A stretch of DNA of 64,000 bases from Streptomyces cylindrosporus. Its GTDB lineage: Bacteria; Actinomycetota; Actinomycetes; Streptomycetales; Streptomycetaceae. This document shows positions 9,623-17,944 of this stretch, piece by piece (the first letter of the stretch is position 1; the number at the start of each line of letters is the position of its first letter). The notes below the pieces were generated by a model, which searched no databases, was not told where the DNA came from, and saw only the letters and a program-made list of their open reading frames with translations. Location: NCBI RefSeq assembly GCF_022698165.1, contig NZ_JALDAY010000016.1, positions 213,296 to 277,295 of the forward strand, given 5' to 3'. Position numbers and translations under genes: made by a program.

Positions 9623-11203
9623 ATGGCCAAGCGTCAGGACGAGCTCGCCGCCTACAACTTCGCTCGCAAGCGCACCGTCGCGGCCTTCCTGGCACCGTCG
9701 CCGGGCGGTTCGGAGGAGGGCGCGCCGCGGCCCATGCGCACGGTGACGCCGAGTCTGGCGCTCGGCGTGGTCCTGGTCGTCGGCTTCATCGCCTGGGGCG
9801 TGATCAAGCCGACGGCGCCCGCGGGCTGGGACAAGCCCGGCGAGTACATCATCGTCGACAGCGACTCCACGACGCGCTACGTCGTCCTCAACGACAAGAC
9901 GTCGAGCGGCAAGAAGGTCCCGACGCTGCACCCCGTCCTCAACTACGCCTCGGCCAAGCTCCTGTTGGACAAGGGCAAGGGCAGCGTGCTGGAGGTCTCC
10001 GGCAAGGAGATCGACAAGAGCGGCATCGCGCACGGCGCGACCCTCGGCATCCCGTACGCGCCCGACCGGCTGCCCTCCGCGGACGACGCGCAGAAGACGA
10101 AGACCTGGGCGGTGTGCGAGCGCCCGGCCGAGGGCTCGGACGACGCCATCTCCCGCGCCGTCTTCGTCCTCGACGCCGACGACGCCAAGACGCTGGCCGG
10201 CCCGGGCAAGGTGGACTCCCGCGAGGCCCTGTACGTCGTCGACAAGAAGACCGGGCGGGAGTACCTGGTCGACGGCAAGGGCAACGCCTTCCTGCTGGGC
10301 GGCACCACGCCGCTCGACGACACGACCATGCAGCAGCTGAAGTCCGCGGTCATCGGCGGCCGGGCCGAGGCGCAGCCGGTGAGCCAGGAGTGGCTGAAGA
10401 CCCTCAACTACGACGGGGTCATCACCTTCCCGACGGTCCCGGACGCCGGTGCCGCGACCTCGGTCCAGGGACTGCCCGCCGAGGCGGGCAAGGTCGGCCA
10501 GGTGGTCAAGTCCCAGGACGCCCAGGGCGAGGGCTACTTCGTCGTGCTCAAGGACAAGGTCGCCGCGATCACCCCGTTCGTCGCCGCCCTCCTCATGGCG
10601 TCGCCGGACGCGGTCGGCACCTCCGCCGTCGAGGTCCCGTCCCAGACGATCTCGGCCGCGAACGGCGGTGCCGCGGAGTCCTTCTACGGCGACAAGGGCT
10701 GGCCCCAGCAGGTACCGCGACAGGCGAACCCCGCCGCCGCGACCGGCACGGGCGAGGCCCGTACCACTTCCTGCAGCGTGTACGACGGCACGATCGGCGC
10801 GGACAAGAAGCCGGAGCTAGCCGCCTGGGCGGGCACGGCGTTCCCGAAGCGGGCCGTCTCCAACTCGCTGAGCGCGTACGTCTCTTCGGGCTCCGGCCTG
10901 CTCTTCCGCGAGGTCTCCGGCACGGCGGTGGGCGGCGGTGCGACGTACCTGCTGACCGACACGGGCCTGCGGTACGCGCTGCCGGCGAACAACGACAGCG
11001 AGGCGGCGGCGAGCGGCACGGACACGTCGTCCTCGTCGTCCTCGTCCTCGTCGGGTGACGCGAGCGAGACGGACAAGGCGCGTACGCGACTGGGGTACGA
11101 GGACGTCTCCAACCCCGCGGTGGTGCCGCAGACATGGGCGACATTCATCCCGAAGGGCCCGACTCTGGACACCGGCAGCGCGGCGCAGGAACAGAGCCAG
11201 TGA
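9623..11203 (+). CDS. eccB: T7SS membrane component EccB
   Basis: EccB is the single-pass subunit of the ESX core complex with a large extracytoplasmic domain. The 526-residue protein starts with the family-typical MAKRQDELAAYNFARKR. It has one membrane span (about residues 43-61, LALGVVLVVGFIAWGVI) and a roughly 460-residue outer domain with two cysteines of the kind that form the EccB disulfide. The ATG at 9623 gives the usual family N-terminus. The GTG at 9593 has better Shine-Dalgarno sequence (GAGAGG) and would add 10 residues. The C-terminal tail is Ser-rich. The stop codon lies at the start of an 8-bp tandem repeat. Confidence 0.92.
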   Translation: MAKRQDELAAYNFARKRTVAAFLAPSPGGSEEGAPRPMRTVTPSLALGVVLVVGFIAWGVIKPTAPAGWDKPGEYIIVDSDSTTRYVVLNDKTSSGKKVPTLHPVLNYASAKLLLDKGKGSVLEVSGKEIDKSGIAHGATLGIPYAPDRLPSADDAQKTKTWAVCERPAEGSDDAISRAVFVLDADDAKTLAGPGKVDSREALYVVDKKTGREYLVDGKGNAFLLGGTTPLDDTTMQQLKSAVIGGRAEAQPVSQEWLKTLNYDGVITFPTVPDAGAATSVQGLPAEAGKVGQVVKSQDAQGEGYFVVLKDKVAAITPFVAALLMASPDAVGTSAVEVPSQTISAANGGAAESFYGDKGWPQQVPRQANPAAATGTGEARTTSCSVYDGTIGADKKPELAAWAGTAFPKRAVSNSLSAYVSSGSGLLFREVSGTAVGGGATYLLTDTGLRYALPANNDSEAAASGTDTSSSSSSSSSGDASETDKARTRLGYEDVSNPAVVPQTWATFIPKGPTLDTGSAAQEQSQ

Positions 11204-11232
11204 GTCGGTGAATCGGTGAGTCGGTGAAGCCG
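11201..11232. repeat. 8-bp tandem repeat starting on the eccB stop codon
   Basis: Units are TGAGTCGG (11201), TGAATCGG (11209), TGAGTCGG (11217) and TGAAGCCG (11225). The first TGA is the eccB stop, and every unit begins with TGA. Confidence 0.85.
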
Positions 11233-11256
11233 TTGACCCGTCAACGGACGGGTCAG
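11233..11256 (+). terminator. Small hairpin after eccB
   Basis: The inverted repeat GACCCGT/ACGGGTC (arms 11235-11241 and 11248-11254, extendable by one or two pairs) has a 6-base loop. It may be a weak terminator or attenuator between eccB and the esx pair. Confidence 0.5.
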
Positions 11257-11467
11257 CAGGGGCACTTGAGGGTAAGACGGCCTGTGGGTCACAAGTCGAT
11301 CGCTCAAGTGTGTGAGCCGTGTAACTGATTGGTCCTGTCTGTGGATGAGTGACAGGCTGACGATAGAGTGTTTGCAGCGCTCAACGGTGCGAAGTCTTCC
11401 GGGCACCAGGCAGGGTTTCGGTTTCCCGGATCCATCAACACGAACGACGACATGGGGGAAGGTCAAC

Positions 11468-11779
11468 ATGGCCGGCCAGTTCCGGGTAACAGAGGACGAA
11501 CTCACCAAGCTCTCCAATGACATCAACACGGTCAACGGGCAGCTGCAGGGCGAGATCCGCCGTCTCAACGGAGTGATCGAGCAGATCGCGGGTGGCTGGA
11601 AGGGCCAGGCGGCCACGTCGTACCACCAGCTGCAGGAGCGCTGGAACGCGGACGCGAAGAAGATGAGCGACATCCTCAACGACATCAAGGAAGCCGTGGA
11701 CTCCACGCGGAGCAACTACTCCGCGTCGGAAGAGCAGCAGAACTCCGAGATCAGCAAGATCATGTCGGACTTCGGCTGA
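11468..11779 (+). CDS. esxB: WXG100 protein, EsxB-type
   Basis: This small helical-hairpin substrate pairs with its neighbour and is exported by the T7SS. It is 103 residues with the W-x-G turn in IAGGWKGQAATSY (W near residue 43) between two helices. The export signal Y-x3-[DE] is present as YSASE after the second helix. The protein ends in SDFG. The ATG at 11468 follows GGGGAAGG at good spacing; an upstream in-frame ATG at 11312 has no ribosome site. Which of the pair is EsxA or EsxB follows the usual gene order and size and is not proven. Confidence 0.93.
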   Translation: MAGQFRVTEDELTKLSNDINTVNGQLQGEIRRLNGVIEQIAGGWKGQAATSYHQLQERWNADAKKMSDILNDIKEAVDSTRSNYSASEEQQNSEISKIMSDFG

Positions 11780-11824
11780 CAGAGCCGGATCACCGAACTC
11801 GCCACACGCTTCCCAGCTTGATGT

Positions 11825-11857
11825 CTTCCTGATCACTTCCTGATCACTTCCTGAAAG
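11825..11857. repeat. 11-bp tandem repeat in the esxB-esxA spacer
   Basis: CTTCCTGATCA occurs perfectly twice (11825-11835 and 11836-11846), followed by a partial third copy CTTCCTGAAAG whose end forms the esxA ribosome site. Confidence 0.9.
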
Positions 11858-11866
11858 GGAATGACG

Positions 11867-12151
11867 ATGTCGATCCTCGTCAATTACGCGACCATCACCA
11901 ACGCCTCCACGGACGTGCGCAGCACCGCCGGCCGTATCAAGCAGCAGCTCGAGGACCTCGAGGCCTCGGTCAAGCGCGTCGCCGCCACCTGGGAGGGTGA
12001 GGCGCAGGAGGGTTACCAGCGCAAGCAGCGCGAATGGGACCAGACCGCGCAGGACCTGCACTCGACCCTGCTGAAGATCTCGACCGCCCTGCAGAACGCG
12101 GCCGAGAACTACCAGTCCACCGAGAAGAGCAACGCCGCGACCTGGGGCTGA
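11867..12151 (+). CDS. esxA: WXG100 protein, EsxA (ESAT-6)-type
   Basis: This 94-residue partner of the preceding WXG100 protein is expected to form the heterodimer recognised by EccC. The W-x-G turn is in VAATWEGEAQEGY, and the export signal is YQSTE near the C-terminus, which ends ATWG. Two ATGs are possible (11861 and 11867). The second is chosen because AGGGA then lies 6 bases upstream and the protein begins MSILVNYATI. A stem-loop follows the gene, so esxB-esxA probably form their own transcription unit. Confidence 0.93.
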   Translation: MSILVNYATITNASTDVRSTAGRIKQQLEDLEASVKRVAATWEGEAQEGYQRKQREWDQTAQDLHSTLLKISTALQNAAENYQSTEKSNAATWG

Positions 12152-12198
12152 GCCCGCCGGCGACCCGAGGGACCTAAGGGACCTGAGATGAAGAGAAT

Positions 12199-12232
12199 CG
12201 GCCCAGCGGACGCCAACGCGACCGCTGGGCCG
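12199..12232 (+). terminator. Terminator after esxA
   Basis: A perfect 11-bp inverted repeat (arms 12199-12209 and 12222-12232, CGGCCCAGCGG) with a 12-base loop lies 48 bases after the esxA stop. Confidence 0.75.
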
Positions 12233-12333
12233 ACCTCTGCTTCGGGGTCGTACACAGCAATTCCGGCAAATCTTCACATTCGTTATCGGTACGTCCGTCA
12301 TTGGTACGTCGAGGAAGCCCTGGGGGCCTGGAC

Positions 12334-13638
12334 ATGAGGGGCCTGAACGTGAAGGGCCACAGCGCCCGTTCGCGTAGCCGCGCCGGCAAGAACACGGCAA
12401 CCCGCCCGTTGCAGCGGGTGTTCGGCGTGCTGGCGGCGGCCGGGATCAGCGTGGTGACGGCACTGCCGGCCCAGCCCGCACTGGCGGACACGGGCAGCTC
12501 CGGGGGCGCGGGCAAGGGCGCGGACTTCGGTCTCGCCGCGAGCACGGAGTGCGTCTTCGGCGGCGACGTCATCAAGTCGACGCCGTGGTCGCTCCAGCGC
12601 ATCCTCCTGGACCAGCTCTGGGCTCAGGCGACGGGCAAGGGCGTCACGGTGGCGGTGATCGACACGGGCGTCGACGCCTCCAACCCCCAGCTGAGCGGTG
12701 CGATGGCGACGGGCAGCAAGTCGTACGTCGGCGGCTCCGGCACCCAGGACCTGGAGGGCCACGGCACCCGGGTGGCGGGCATCATCGCGGCCCGCCCGAT
12801 CAAGGGCACGGGCTTCGAGGGCATCGCGCCGGACGCCAAGATCATCTCGTACCGCTACACGGGCGGCGAGGAGAAGCAGGGCAACTCGGGAACGATGTCC
12901 CAGGCGATCCGGGCGGCGGTTGCGGCCGGCGCTCGCATCATCAACATCTCCTCGGACACGGCGAACAAGAAGCCGGACGCGACGCTGGAGAGCGCCGTGT
13001 CCGATGCCGTGAACGCGGGCGCCTTGATCGTGGCGGCGGCCGGCAATGACGGGGCGGACGGCAAGTCGGCGGACACGTACCCGGCGTCGTATCCGGGCGT
13101 GCTGGCGGTGGCGGCGTCCGACCGCAACGACGAACGCGCGTACTTCTCGCAGTCCGGCGATTTCGTGGACGTGGCGGCCCCGGGCGTGGACATGGTGTCG
13201 ACGGTCCCGAAGGGCGGCCAGTGCACGGCCGACGGCACGAGCTTCGCGGCACCGTACGTGGCGGGGGTCGCAGCCCTGCTGAAGGAGAAGCACCCCACGT
13301 GGAAGGCGGCCCAGATCGCCACCCGGATCGAGGAGACGGCACAACGGACGGGCCGCGGCCCCAACCGCTTCATCGGCTGGGGCGTGGTGGACCCGGTGGC
13401 AGCACTGTCCGACGACTCGACCCCGGCGTCTTCCCCGACCCCGGACCCGGTGGTGAAGGCCGGGGCCGGCGGGGCCGTGCCCATGGCAGTGACCATGGGC
13501 GAGAGCGAGGCGGAACGGCAGCGACGGACGGCCATCTACGTCCTGGGGACCGGGTTGGCGCTGGTGTTGGTGGTTGCGGGGAGCGGGGTGGCTGTGCGGG
13601 ACTGGCGTGGGCGACGGGTTGGACGGGCCGGGCGATGA
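12334..13638 (+). CDS. mycP: Mycosin, membrane-anchored subtilisin-like T7SS protease
   Basis: Mycosins are extracytoplasmic serine proteases needed for ESX complex stability and substrate processing. The 434-residue protein has a long Sec signal with cleavage probable after ALA (residue 51). The subtilase triad is D110 (VIDTGVD), H143 (EGHGTRVAG) and S303 (GTSFAAPYVAG), with oxyanion Asn near 238. One C-terminal membrane span precedes a basic tail. The ATG at 12334 is taken as start; a TTG 33 bases upstream is possible. It is the first of two mycosins in the window, the second (15684) being more divergent. Confidence 0.92.
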   Translation: MRGLNVKGHSARSRSRAGKNTATRPLQRVFGVLAAAGISVVTALPAQPALADTGSSGGAGKGADFGLAASTECVFGGDVIKSTPWSLQRILLDQLWAQATGKGVTVAVIDTGVDASNPQLSGAMATGSKSYVGGSGTQDLEGHGTRVAGIIAARPIKGTGFEGIAPDAKIISYRYTGGEEKQGNSGTMSQAIRAAVAAGARIINISSDTANKKPDATLESAVSDAVNAGALIVAAAGNDGADGKSADTYPASYPGVLAVAASDRNDERAYFSQSGDFVDVAAPGVDMVSTVPKGGQCTADGTSFAAPYVAGVAALLKEKHPTWKAAQIATRIEETAQRTGRGPNRFIGWGVVDPVAALSDDSTPASSPTPDPVVKAGAGGAVPMAVTMGESEAERQRRTAIYVLGTGLALVLVVAGSGVAVRDWRGRRVGRAGR

Positions 13639-13693
13639 CGCGGCCATTGAGTGCTGCTGACAACTTGAGTTACAGGGGAGAGGACAACGGGGT

Positions 13694-14029
13694 ATGAGCA
13701 ACGGAATGCGGGTTGATCTGAGCGCGCTGGATGAGGTTATCCGGAAGCTCAACGGCCTTCTCTCGGACATGGACAAGGCCAACACGAAGGCCAAGTACGA
13801 GACGGACATCCCGAGTACGGCGTTCGGCAGCGCGAAGTTCTTGGAGTCCAATGAACTTCACGACGCTCACCAAAAGCAGAAGACCAGGATCGAGAACATC
13901 ATCAAGGCCCTGCACGGGCTGATCGACGACTTCGGCTCAAGCACCTCGAAGGTCAGAGACAAGTACAGCAACCAGGAGCAGGCGAACTCGCAGGGTGTGA
14001 GTACTACTTCCAAGGGTTCGATCAACTAA
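13694..14029 (+). CDS. ESX-like small helical protein without the Trp of WXG
   Basis: This 111-residue, predicted all-helical protein is rich in Lys, Asp and Gln. It has the size and position of a T7SS substrate. There is no W-x-G; the turn between the helices would fall near TAFGSAKFLES. The export-type motif YSNQE (Y-x3-E) lies after the second helix, and a flexible Ser/Thr tail follows. An ATG five codons later is an alternative start. It probably pairs with the 14071 protein. Confidence 0.8.
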   Translation: MSNGMRVDLSALDEVIRKLNGLLSDMDKANTKAKYETDIPSTAFGSAKFLESNELHDAHQKQKTRIENIIKALHGLIDDFGSSTSKVRDKYSNQEQANSQGVSTTSKGSIN

Positions 14030-14070
14030 GCGGTTCGGCGACCGGTCACTGACGGAGGGGATGTTCAAGA

Positions 14071-15597
14071 ATGTACGGCTACGGTTACACGCCGACTGCA
14101 GAGCAGATCGAGGCTCAGCAGCAGGCAGAAAAGCAGCGGATCAAGGACAAGCACGACGAAAAGCTAGAGTCGCTCCCAAACGGGGGTATGGGTGGGCCGG
14201 ATCGCAGCAAGCTCGACACGCCCTTCATGAAGATGGGTATCCCCGAGCTGCGATCCATGATCCTCGACGCGGATCCCAACCGTATCTACGAGGTCAGCCA
14301 GCACTGGAAGTCGGTCCATAACATCCTGTCCGGTGGCGACGGCGATGGCAAGACCGGCGGTGTGGACTCGGTCTCCGCGAAGGACAGTGTCGCGGGCATG
14401 ATGCAGAGCGCTGTGGAGAATGTCCTCGAACATTGGGAGGGCGACGCGGCCGAGGCGTTCCGCAAGAAGGCCAACGAGATTATGGGAAACATTCGGACCG
14501 GAGCCGCGTGGGCCAACCACTACGGCGAAATCATGCACGCCGTTCAGAATGACCTGCGCAACTCAATGGCCAAGATGCGCGACGTCAACGAGCCTTCCGG
14601 TTGGGACAGGGCTTGGGACAAGCTCACGGACGACAATCGTAGCGATGAGCAACTGCTGGCCGACATCAACAAGGGCGTGAGTACCGATGCCGCCCGCCAG
14701 GCGAATGCGGACTCGTTGTCGAAGGGCAAGGAAGAGCAGCTGAAGGGGGTGGCAATCATGGAGCAACTTGGGGTCAATTACAAGGTCTACGCCAAGCCGC
14801 CCGGCGGAATTGACGATCAGAAGGACATCTTCTCGCCTCCGAATCCGCAAACACCGATGCCCACACCCATTTCCATGCCGTCTTCCGGTAGTTCAAGTCC
14901 AGGGAGTGGGAGCTATACCGCCAAGCCGTGGAGTGCAGGGCCGACGGCAAACATTAAGCCGACGCCCACGGTGCCCCGGGACCCGGGAATCACAGGAGGC
15001 TCCCAGCTGCCGACGACCAAGACGAGTCTCCCAACAACCGGGACGAACGTGGACAGCATTTCTCCCTTGCCTGGGAGCGGTGCTGGTACGGGCGTTGGCG
15101 GAGCCGGCGCAGGTGTTGGTGGTGGGTTCGGTACTGGTGGAGCGCAAAGCCCCGGCATCGGAGCTGCTGGCGGAACTGCCGGTCTTGCCGGCGGTGCCGC
15201 TGGCGGCATTGGAGCCATGGGCGGGCGCGGCGGGCTTACCGGTGGAGCGGCGGCAGGCCGTGGTGCCGGAGGCAGAGCTGGTATGGGCGGCATGGGCGGT
15301 GGACTCGGTGCAGCTGGCCGCGGCGGCGCCAGCGCCGGTGGTCGTGGAGCCCTCGCGAGGGCCCGTGGTGGCGTGGTCGGCGCGGCCAAGGGGGTCGGCA
15401 AGGGTGCTGGTGGCGGTGCGGGCTTGCACGGCAGCCGAGGTGGAACGCAGGCAGGTGCAGCCGGCGCGGGTGGCAAGGGCCGACGGTCTGAGAAGGAGAA
15501 GAACCAGGGCGACCGTCCCGACTACCTGGTCGAGGACGAAGAGACCTGGGTCTCGGAAGAGGACCGCAACCGGAACGTGCCGCGAACCATCGAGTAA
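14071..15597 (+). CDS. WXG-type protein with Gly-rich C-terminal tail, likely T7SS substrate
   Basis: The 508-residue protein has a helical N-terminal half containing W-x-G in VLEHWEGDAAEAF (W near residue 117). It also has a Pro/Ser/Thr linker (about residues 250-330), a glycine/alanine-rich stretch (about 330-470) and a charged end. This resembles PPE/WXG proteins with repetitive tails. No signal peptide is seen, as expected for T7SS export. It starts 41 bases after the 13694 gene and precedes the second mycosin. Codon use is less GC-rich than in the core genes. Precise function unknown. Confidence 0.82.
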   Translation: MYGYGYTPTAEQIEAQQQAEKQRIKDKHDEKLESLPNGGMGGPDRSKLDTPFMKMGIPELRSMILDADPNRIYEVSQHWKSVHNILSGGDGDGKTGGVDSVSAKDSVAGMMQSAVENVLEHWEGDAAEAFRKKANEIMGNIRTGAAWANHYGEIMHAVQNDLRNSMAKMRDVNEPSGWDRAWDKLTDDNRSDEQLLADINKGVSTDAARQANADSLSKGKEEQLKGVAIMEQLGVNYKVYAKPPGGIDDQKDIFSPPNPQTPMPTPISMPSSGSSSPGSGSYTAKPWSAGPTANIKPTPTVPRDPGITGGSQLPTTKTSLPTTGTNVDSISPLPGSGAGTGVGGAGAGVGGGFGTGGAQSPGIGAAGGTAGLAGGAAGGIGAMGGRGGLTGGAAAGRGAGGRAGMGGMGGGLGAAGRGGASAGGRGALARARGGVVGAAKGVGKGAGGGAGLHGSRGGTQAGAAGAGGKGRRSEKEKNQGDRPDYLVEDEETWVSEEDRNRNVPRTIE

Positions 15598-15683
15598 ACG
15601 TACAAGTGGGCCGGACGGAAGGTTGTGGTTCGCCCACGTATAGGGTTGGTGTGGCCAGCCATAGCTGAGTGAGGAGCGAGGAA

Positions 15684-17015
15684 TTGGGTTTCAAGCAAGT
15701 CTTGTCCACGACAGGAGTCGTGGCTTTGACGGGAGCCGTGCTCCTCACCTCAGCGCCAATTGCGGCAGCGGATCAAGTCCGAGACGCCCAGTGGCCTCTG
15801 ACGGCTTATGATGCCGCGAAGGTCTGGAAGACCTCTCAAGGTGCAGGGGTTACTGTTGCTGTAGTTGACTCAGGTGTGGACGCCAGTCTTCCAGACCTGA
15901 CCGGACAGGTTTTGCCAGGTAAGGACTTCACCGGGCAGGGCAGTCCTCATCAGGATGACAACGGGCACGGCACGGGTATGGCCAGTCTTATCGCTGGCCA
16001 TGGACATGGGGCGGATGGTTCGGCGGGTGTAAAAGGCCTTGCCCCCAAGGCAAAGATCCTTCCAGTGCGTGTAAGTTCAGGCAAGAGCGATAAGTACATT
16101 GACGATTGGGGCGCTGGAGTTCGCTACGCAGTGGACCAGGGTGCCTCGGTAATTAATCTATCGTTCAATGACTCTTCCGCCTACCCTGGATCAAAGGCTG
16201 CCGAAGCGATCGCTTATGCGCAAGAAAAGGGCGCTGTGGTTGTTTCGGGCACGGGCAACGACGCGGGGACTGTGAATTACCCGGCCGCCCTACCGGGGGT
16301 TGTCGCTGTGTCTGCTGTGGACCAGGATCTTAACTTCTGGTCTAAATCAAACACTGGGAACGTAACCGTCGCAGCACCTGGTGTGCGAACCCCGCAGGCT
16401 GACCCGACTAGCAGCAGTGGCTACGTTGTGGCCGATGGAACCTCTGGTTCCACAGCCTACATCTCGGCCATTGTCGCCCTCCTTCGATCCAAGTACCCCG
16501 ATCTGACTGCAGGCCAGATCATCAACCGCCTGGTCAAGTCGGCGTCCTTCGTCAACTACAAGGACAAGAAGGCCCCCGACAAGGAACTCGGCTACGGCAT
16601 CGCCCGCCCAGGCACAGCGCTGACGATGGACATCCCCAAGGGCCCCAAGGAGGGCCCCCTCGCCCAGGCGTCCCCGTCAACGTCCACGAATTCGGGTACC
16701 GCTTCCGGGGACAACGAAAGCACGAGCGCGGCCAAGGAGAAGAGCGACTCTTCCTCCGGCAGCACTCTCCTCATCGTCGGCATCGCAGCCGCCGTGATCG
16801 TTATCGGCATCGTCTTCGCAGTGATCCGCAGCCGTCGCAACGGCAGCGGAAATGGTGGCCCCGGCCCCGGCGGCGGAACCCCCTCCCATGGCGCCGGTTA
16901 CCCGCCCCAACCCCCCACGAGCTACCAGCAGTACCCCAACACACCTCCCAACCCGGGCGGCTACCCCACACCTCCGGGCCAGCCCCCGCAGCACCACAAC
17001 CCCTACGCCCAATAA
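15684..17015 (+). CDS. Second mycosin-like subtilisin protease
   Basis: The 443-residue protein has a signal peptide (cleavage near SAPIAAADQ), subtilase residues D62 (VVDSGVD), H95 (NGHGTGMAS) and S254 (DGTSGSTAY), and Asn about 192. A membrane span (LLIVGIAAAVIVIGIVFAVI) is followed by a Gly/Pro/Tyr-rich cytosolic tail. The usual GTSxAAP motif is changed to GTSGSTA but the nucleophile remains. The TTG at 15684 follows AGGAG at 7 bases; GTG at 15669 has no ribosome site. The first part has AT-richer codons and the part after about 16,500 is strongly GC-rich, so the gene looks mosaic. It probably processes or supports export of the neighbouring substrates. Confidence 0.88.
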   Translation: MGFKQVLSTTGVVALTGAVLLTSAPIAAADQVRDAQWPLTAYDAAKVWKTSQGAGVTVAVVDSGVDASLPDLTGQVLPGKDFTGQGSPHQDDNGHGTGMASLIAGHGHGADGSAGVKGLAPKAKILPVRVSSGKSDKYIDDWGAGVRYAVDQGASVINLSFNDSSAYPGSKAAEAIAYAQEKGAVVVSGTGNDAGTVNYPAALPGVVAVSAVDQDLNFWSKSNTGNVTVAAPGVRTPQADPTSSSGYVVADGTSGSTAYISAIVALLRSKYPDLTAGQIINRLVKSASFVNYKDKKAPDKELGYGIARPGTALTMDIPKGPKEGPLAQASPSTSTNSGTASGDNESTSAAKEKSDSSSGSTLLIVGIAAAVIVIGIVFAVIRSRRNGSGNGGPGPGGGTPSHGAGYPPQPPTSYQQYPNTPPNPGGYPTPPGQPPQHHNPYAQ

Positions 17016-17041
17016 TCCCATTCCGGGCAACAGGAGTAGTC

Positions 17042-17068
17042 CGGCCGCATCCGCTGTGGGTGCGGCCG
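17042..17068 (+). terminator. Terminator after the second mycosin
   Basis: An 11-bp inverted repeat CGGCCGCATCC / GGGTGCGGCCG (one G-U pair) with loop GCTGT is followed by TTCCGTT. Confidence 0.75.
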
Positions 17069-17203
17069 TTCCGTTGCCATGCCCCCTCAGGCCGGTGACG
17101 CCTCGCCGAGCTCGTTCATCCGCGAGCGTGCGGCAGTGTTGTGTTGCGTCGGCGAATCGCAGGGCAGCGAACCAGTTCTAGAACGAGAAAGGTGTCTTCC
17201 GCA

Positions 17204-17461
17204 ATGGGCGCCATCGCTCTTGTCATCGGAGTAATCGGCTTCGGAATCGTGGCCGTCACTGTCATTACCGTCGTGCTGACCCGCAGCCGACGGAGCGCTG
17301 GCCGTACCACTGGGCCAAGCTATCCGTCATCACAGTCTGCGTATCCATTCACTCAACCGCCGTACCCTCCGTCAGCCCCAGGCCAGGGAAACTTCACTCC
17401 TCCGGGGAATCCGCAGGAGTGGCCCAACCCCTATACTCAGCAACCCCCGTACCAGGGCTAG
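17204..17461 (+). CDS. Small single-pass membrane protein with Pro/Tyr-rich tail
   Basis: The 85-residue protein has one N-terminal membrane span (about residues 2-27) and then RSRRSAGR, giving a probable cytosolic Pro/Tyr/Gln-rich tail. The tail resembles that of the mycosin just upstream (repeated P-P-Y and N-P-Y type motifs). The ATG at 17204 is chosen because the hydrophobic segment starts there; a GTG at 17192 is possible. Function unknown. It may be an accessory of the adjacent mycosin. Confidence 0.6.
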   Translation: MGAIALVIGVIGFGIVAVTVITVVLTRSRRSAGRTTGPSYPSSQSAYPFTQPPYPPSAPGQGNFTPPGNPQEWPNPYTQQPPYQG

Positions 17462-17535
17462 TAGTAGGCGCGCTCTCCCTCAATGTCTACCGCGCTACGA
17501 TCCTGCTGCGAGTGGATTACCTGTTGAGGGAAATC

Positions 17536-17579
17536 CTTCACCCCTTTCATGGTTCAGCTTCACCCCTTTAATGGTTCAG
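17536..17579. repeat. 22-bp tandem duplication upstream of an ESX-like gene
   Basis: Two adjacent 22-base units (17536-17557 and 17558-17579) differ at one base, C versus A just before ATGGTTCAG. Each contains CTTCACCCCTTT. Confidence 0.88.
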
Positions 17580-17605
17580 ACGTAAAAATAGTACTGGAGA
17601 CGGTG

Positions 17606-17944
17606 ATGTCCGACGGCGGAACGTCATTCTATGATCCTGACTCGGGGCGCAAGCTGGCTCGCAAATTTGAAATGCAGGCCTACGACCTGAGGGCGTACCT
17701 GAAGGAGTTCTCCGAGAAGACCGGTGAAGAAGCCATCACTGATGGATTTGGTGTACTGACGGAATCTGAAGAGGTGACTTCCGCCTACATCGGATACTCC
17801 ACGGATGTTGCTGCTGCGATGAAGGTCGTCCATGAACATTTGGACAGGATCGCGGACGCCTTGCGGAAGGTGAACCGCAATACTGAAGTGACAGACGATG
17901 ACGTAGCCGTTCTCTTCGGGAAGAATGACGGTGCCGGACAGTGA
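17606..17944 (+). CDS. ESX-like small protein (no WXG)
   Basis: The 112-residue predicted helical, acidic protein has helices separated by DGFGVLTES in place of a W-x-G turn. The ATG at 17606 is chosen because GGAG lies 6 bases upstream. The longer frame starting at 17549 would begin inside a 22-bp tandem repeat. Its stop overlaps the GTG of the next gene (GTGA at 17941-17944), implying coupled translation and probably a substrate pair with the 374-residue protein. Confidence 0.75.
   Translation: MSDGGTSFYDPDSGRKLARKFEMQAYDLRAYLKEFSEKTGEEAITDGFGVLTESEEVTSAYIGYSTDVAAAMKVVHEHLDRIADALRKVNRNTEVTDDDVAVLFGKNDGAGQ

Noticed and set aside
11312..11467. Long N-terminal extension of the EsxB-type protein
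   Set aside because: WXG100 proteins are about 100 residues, and the ATG at 11468 has an excellent ribosome site.
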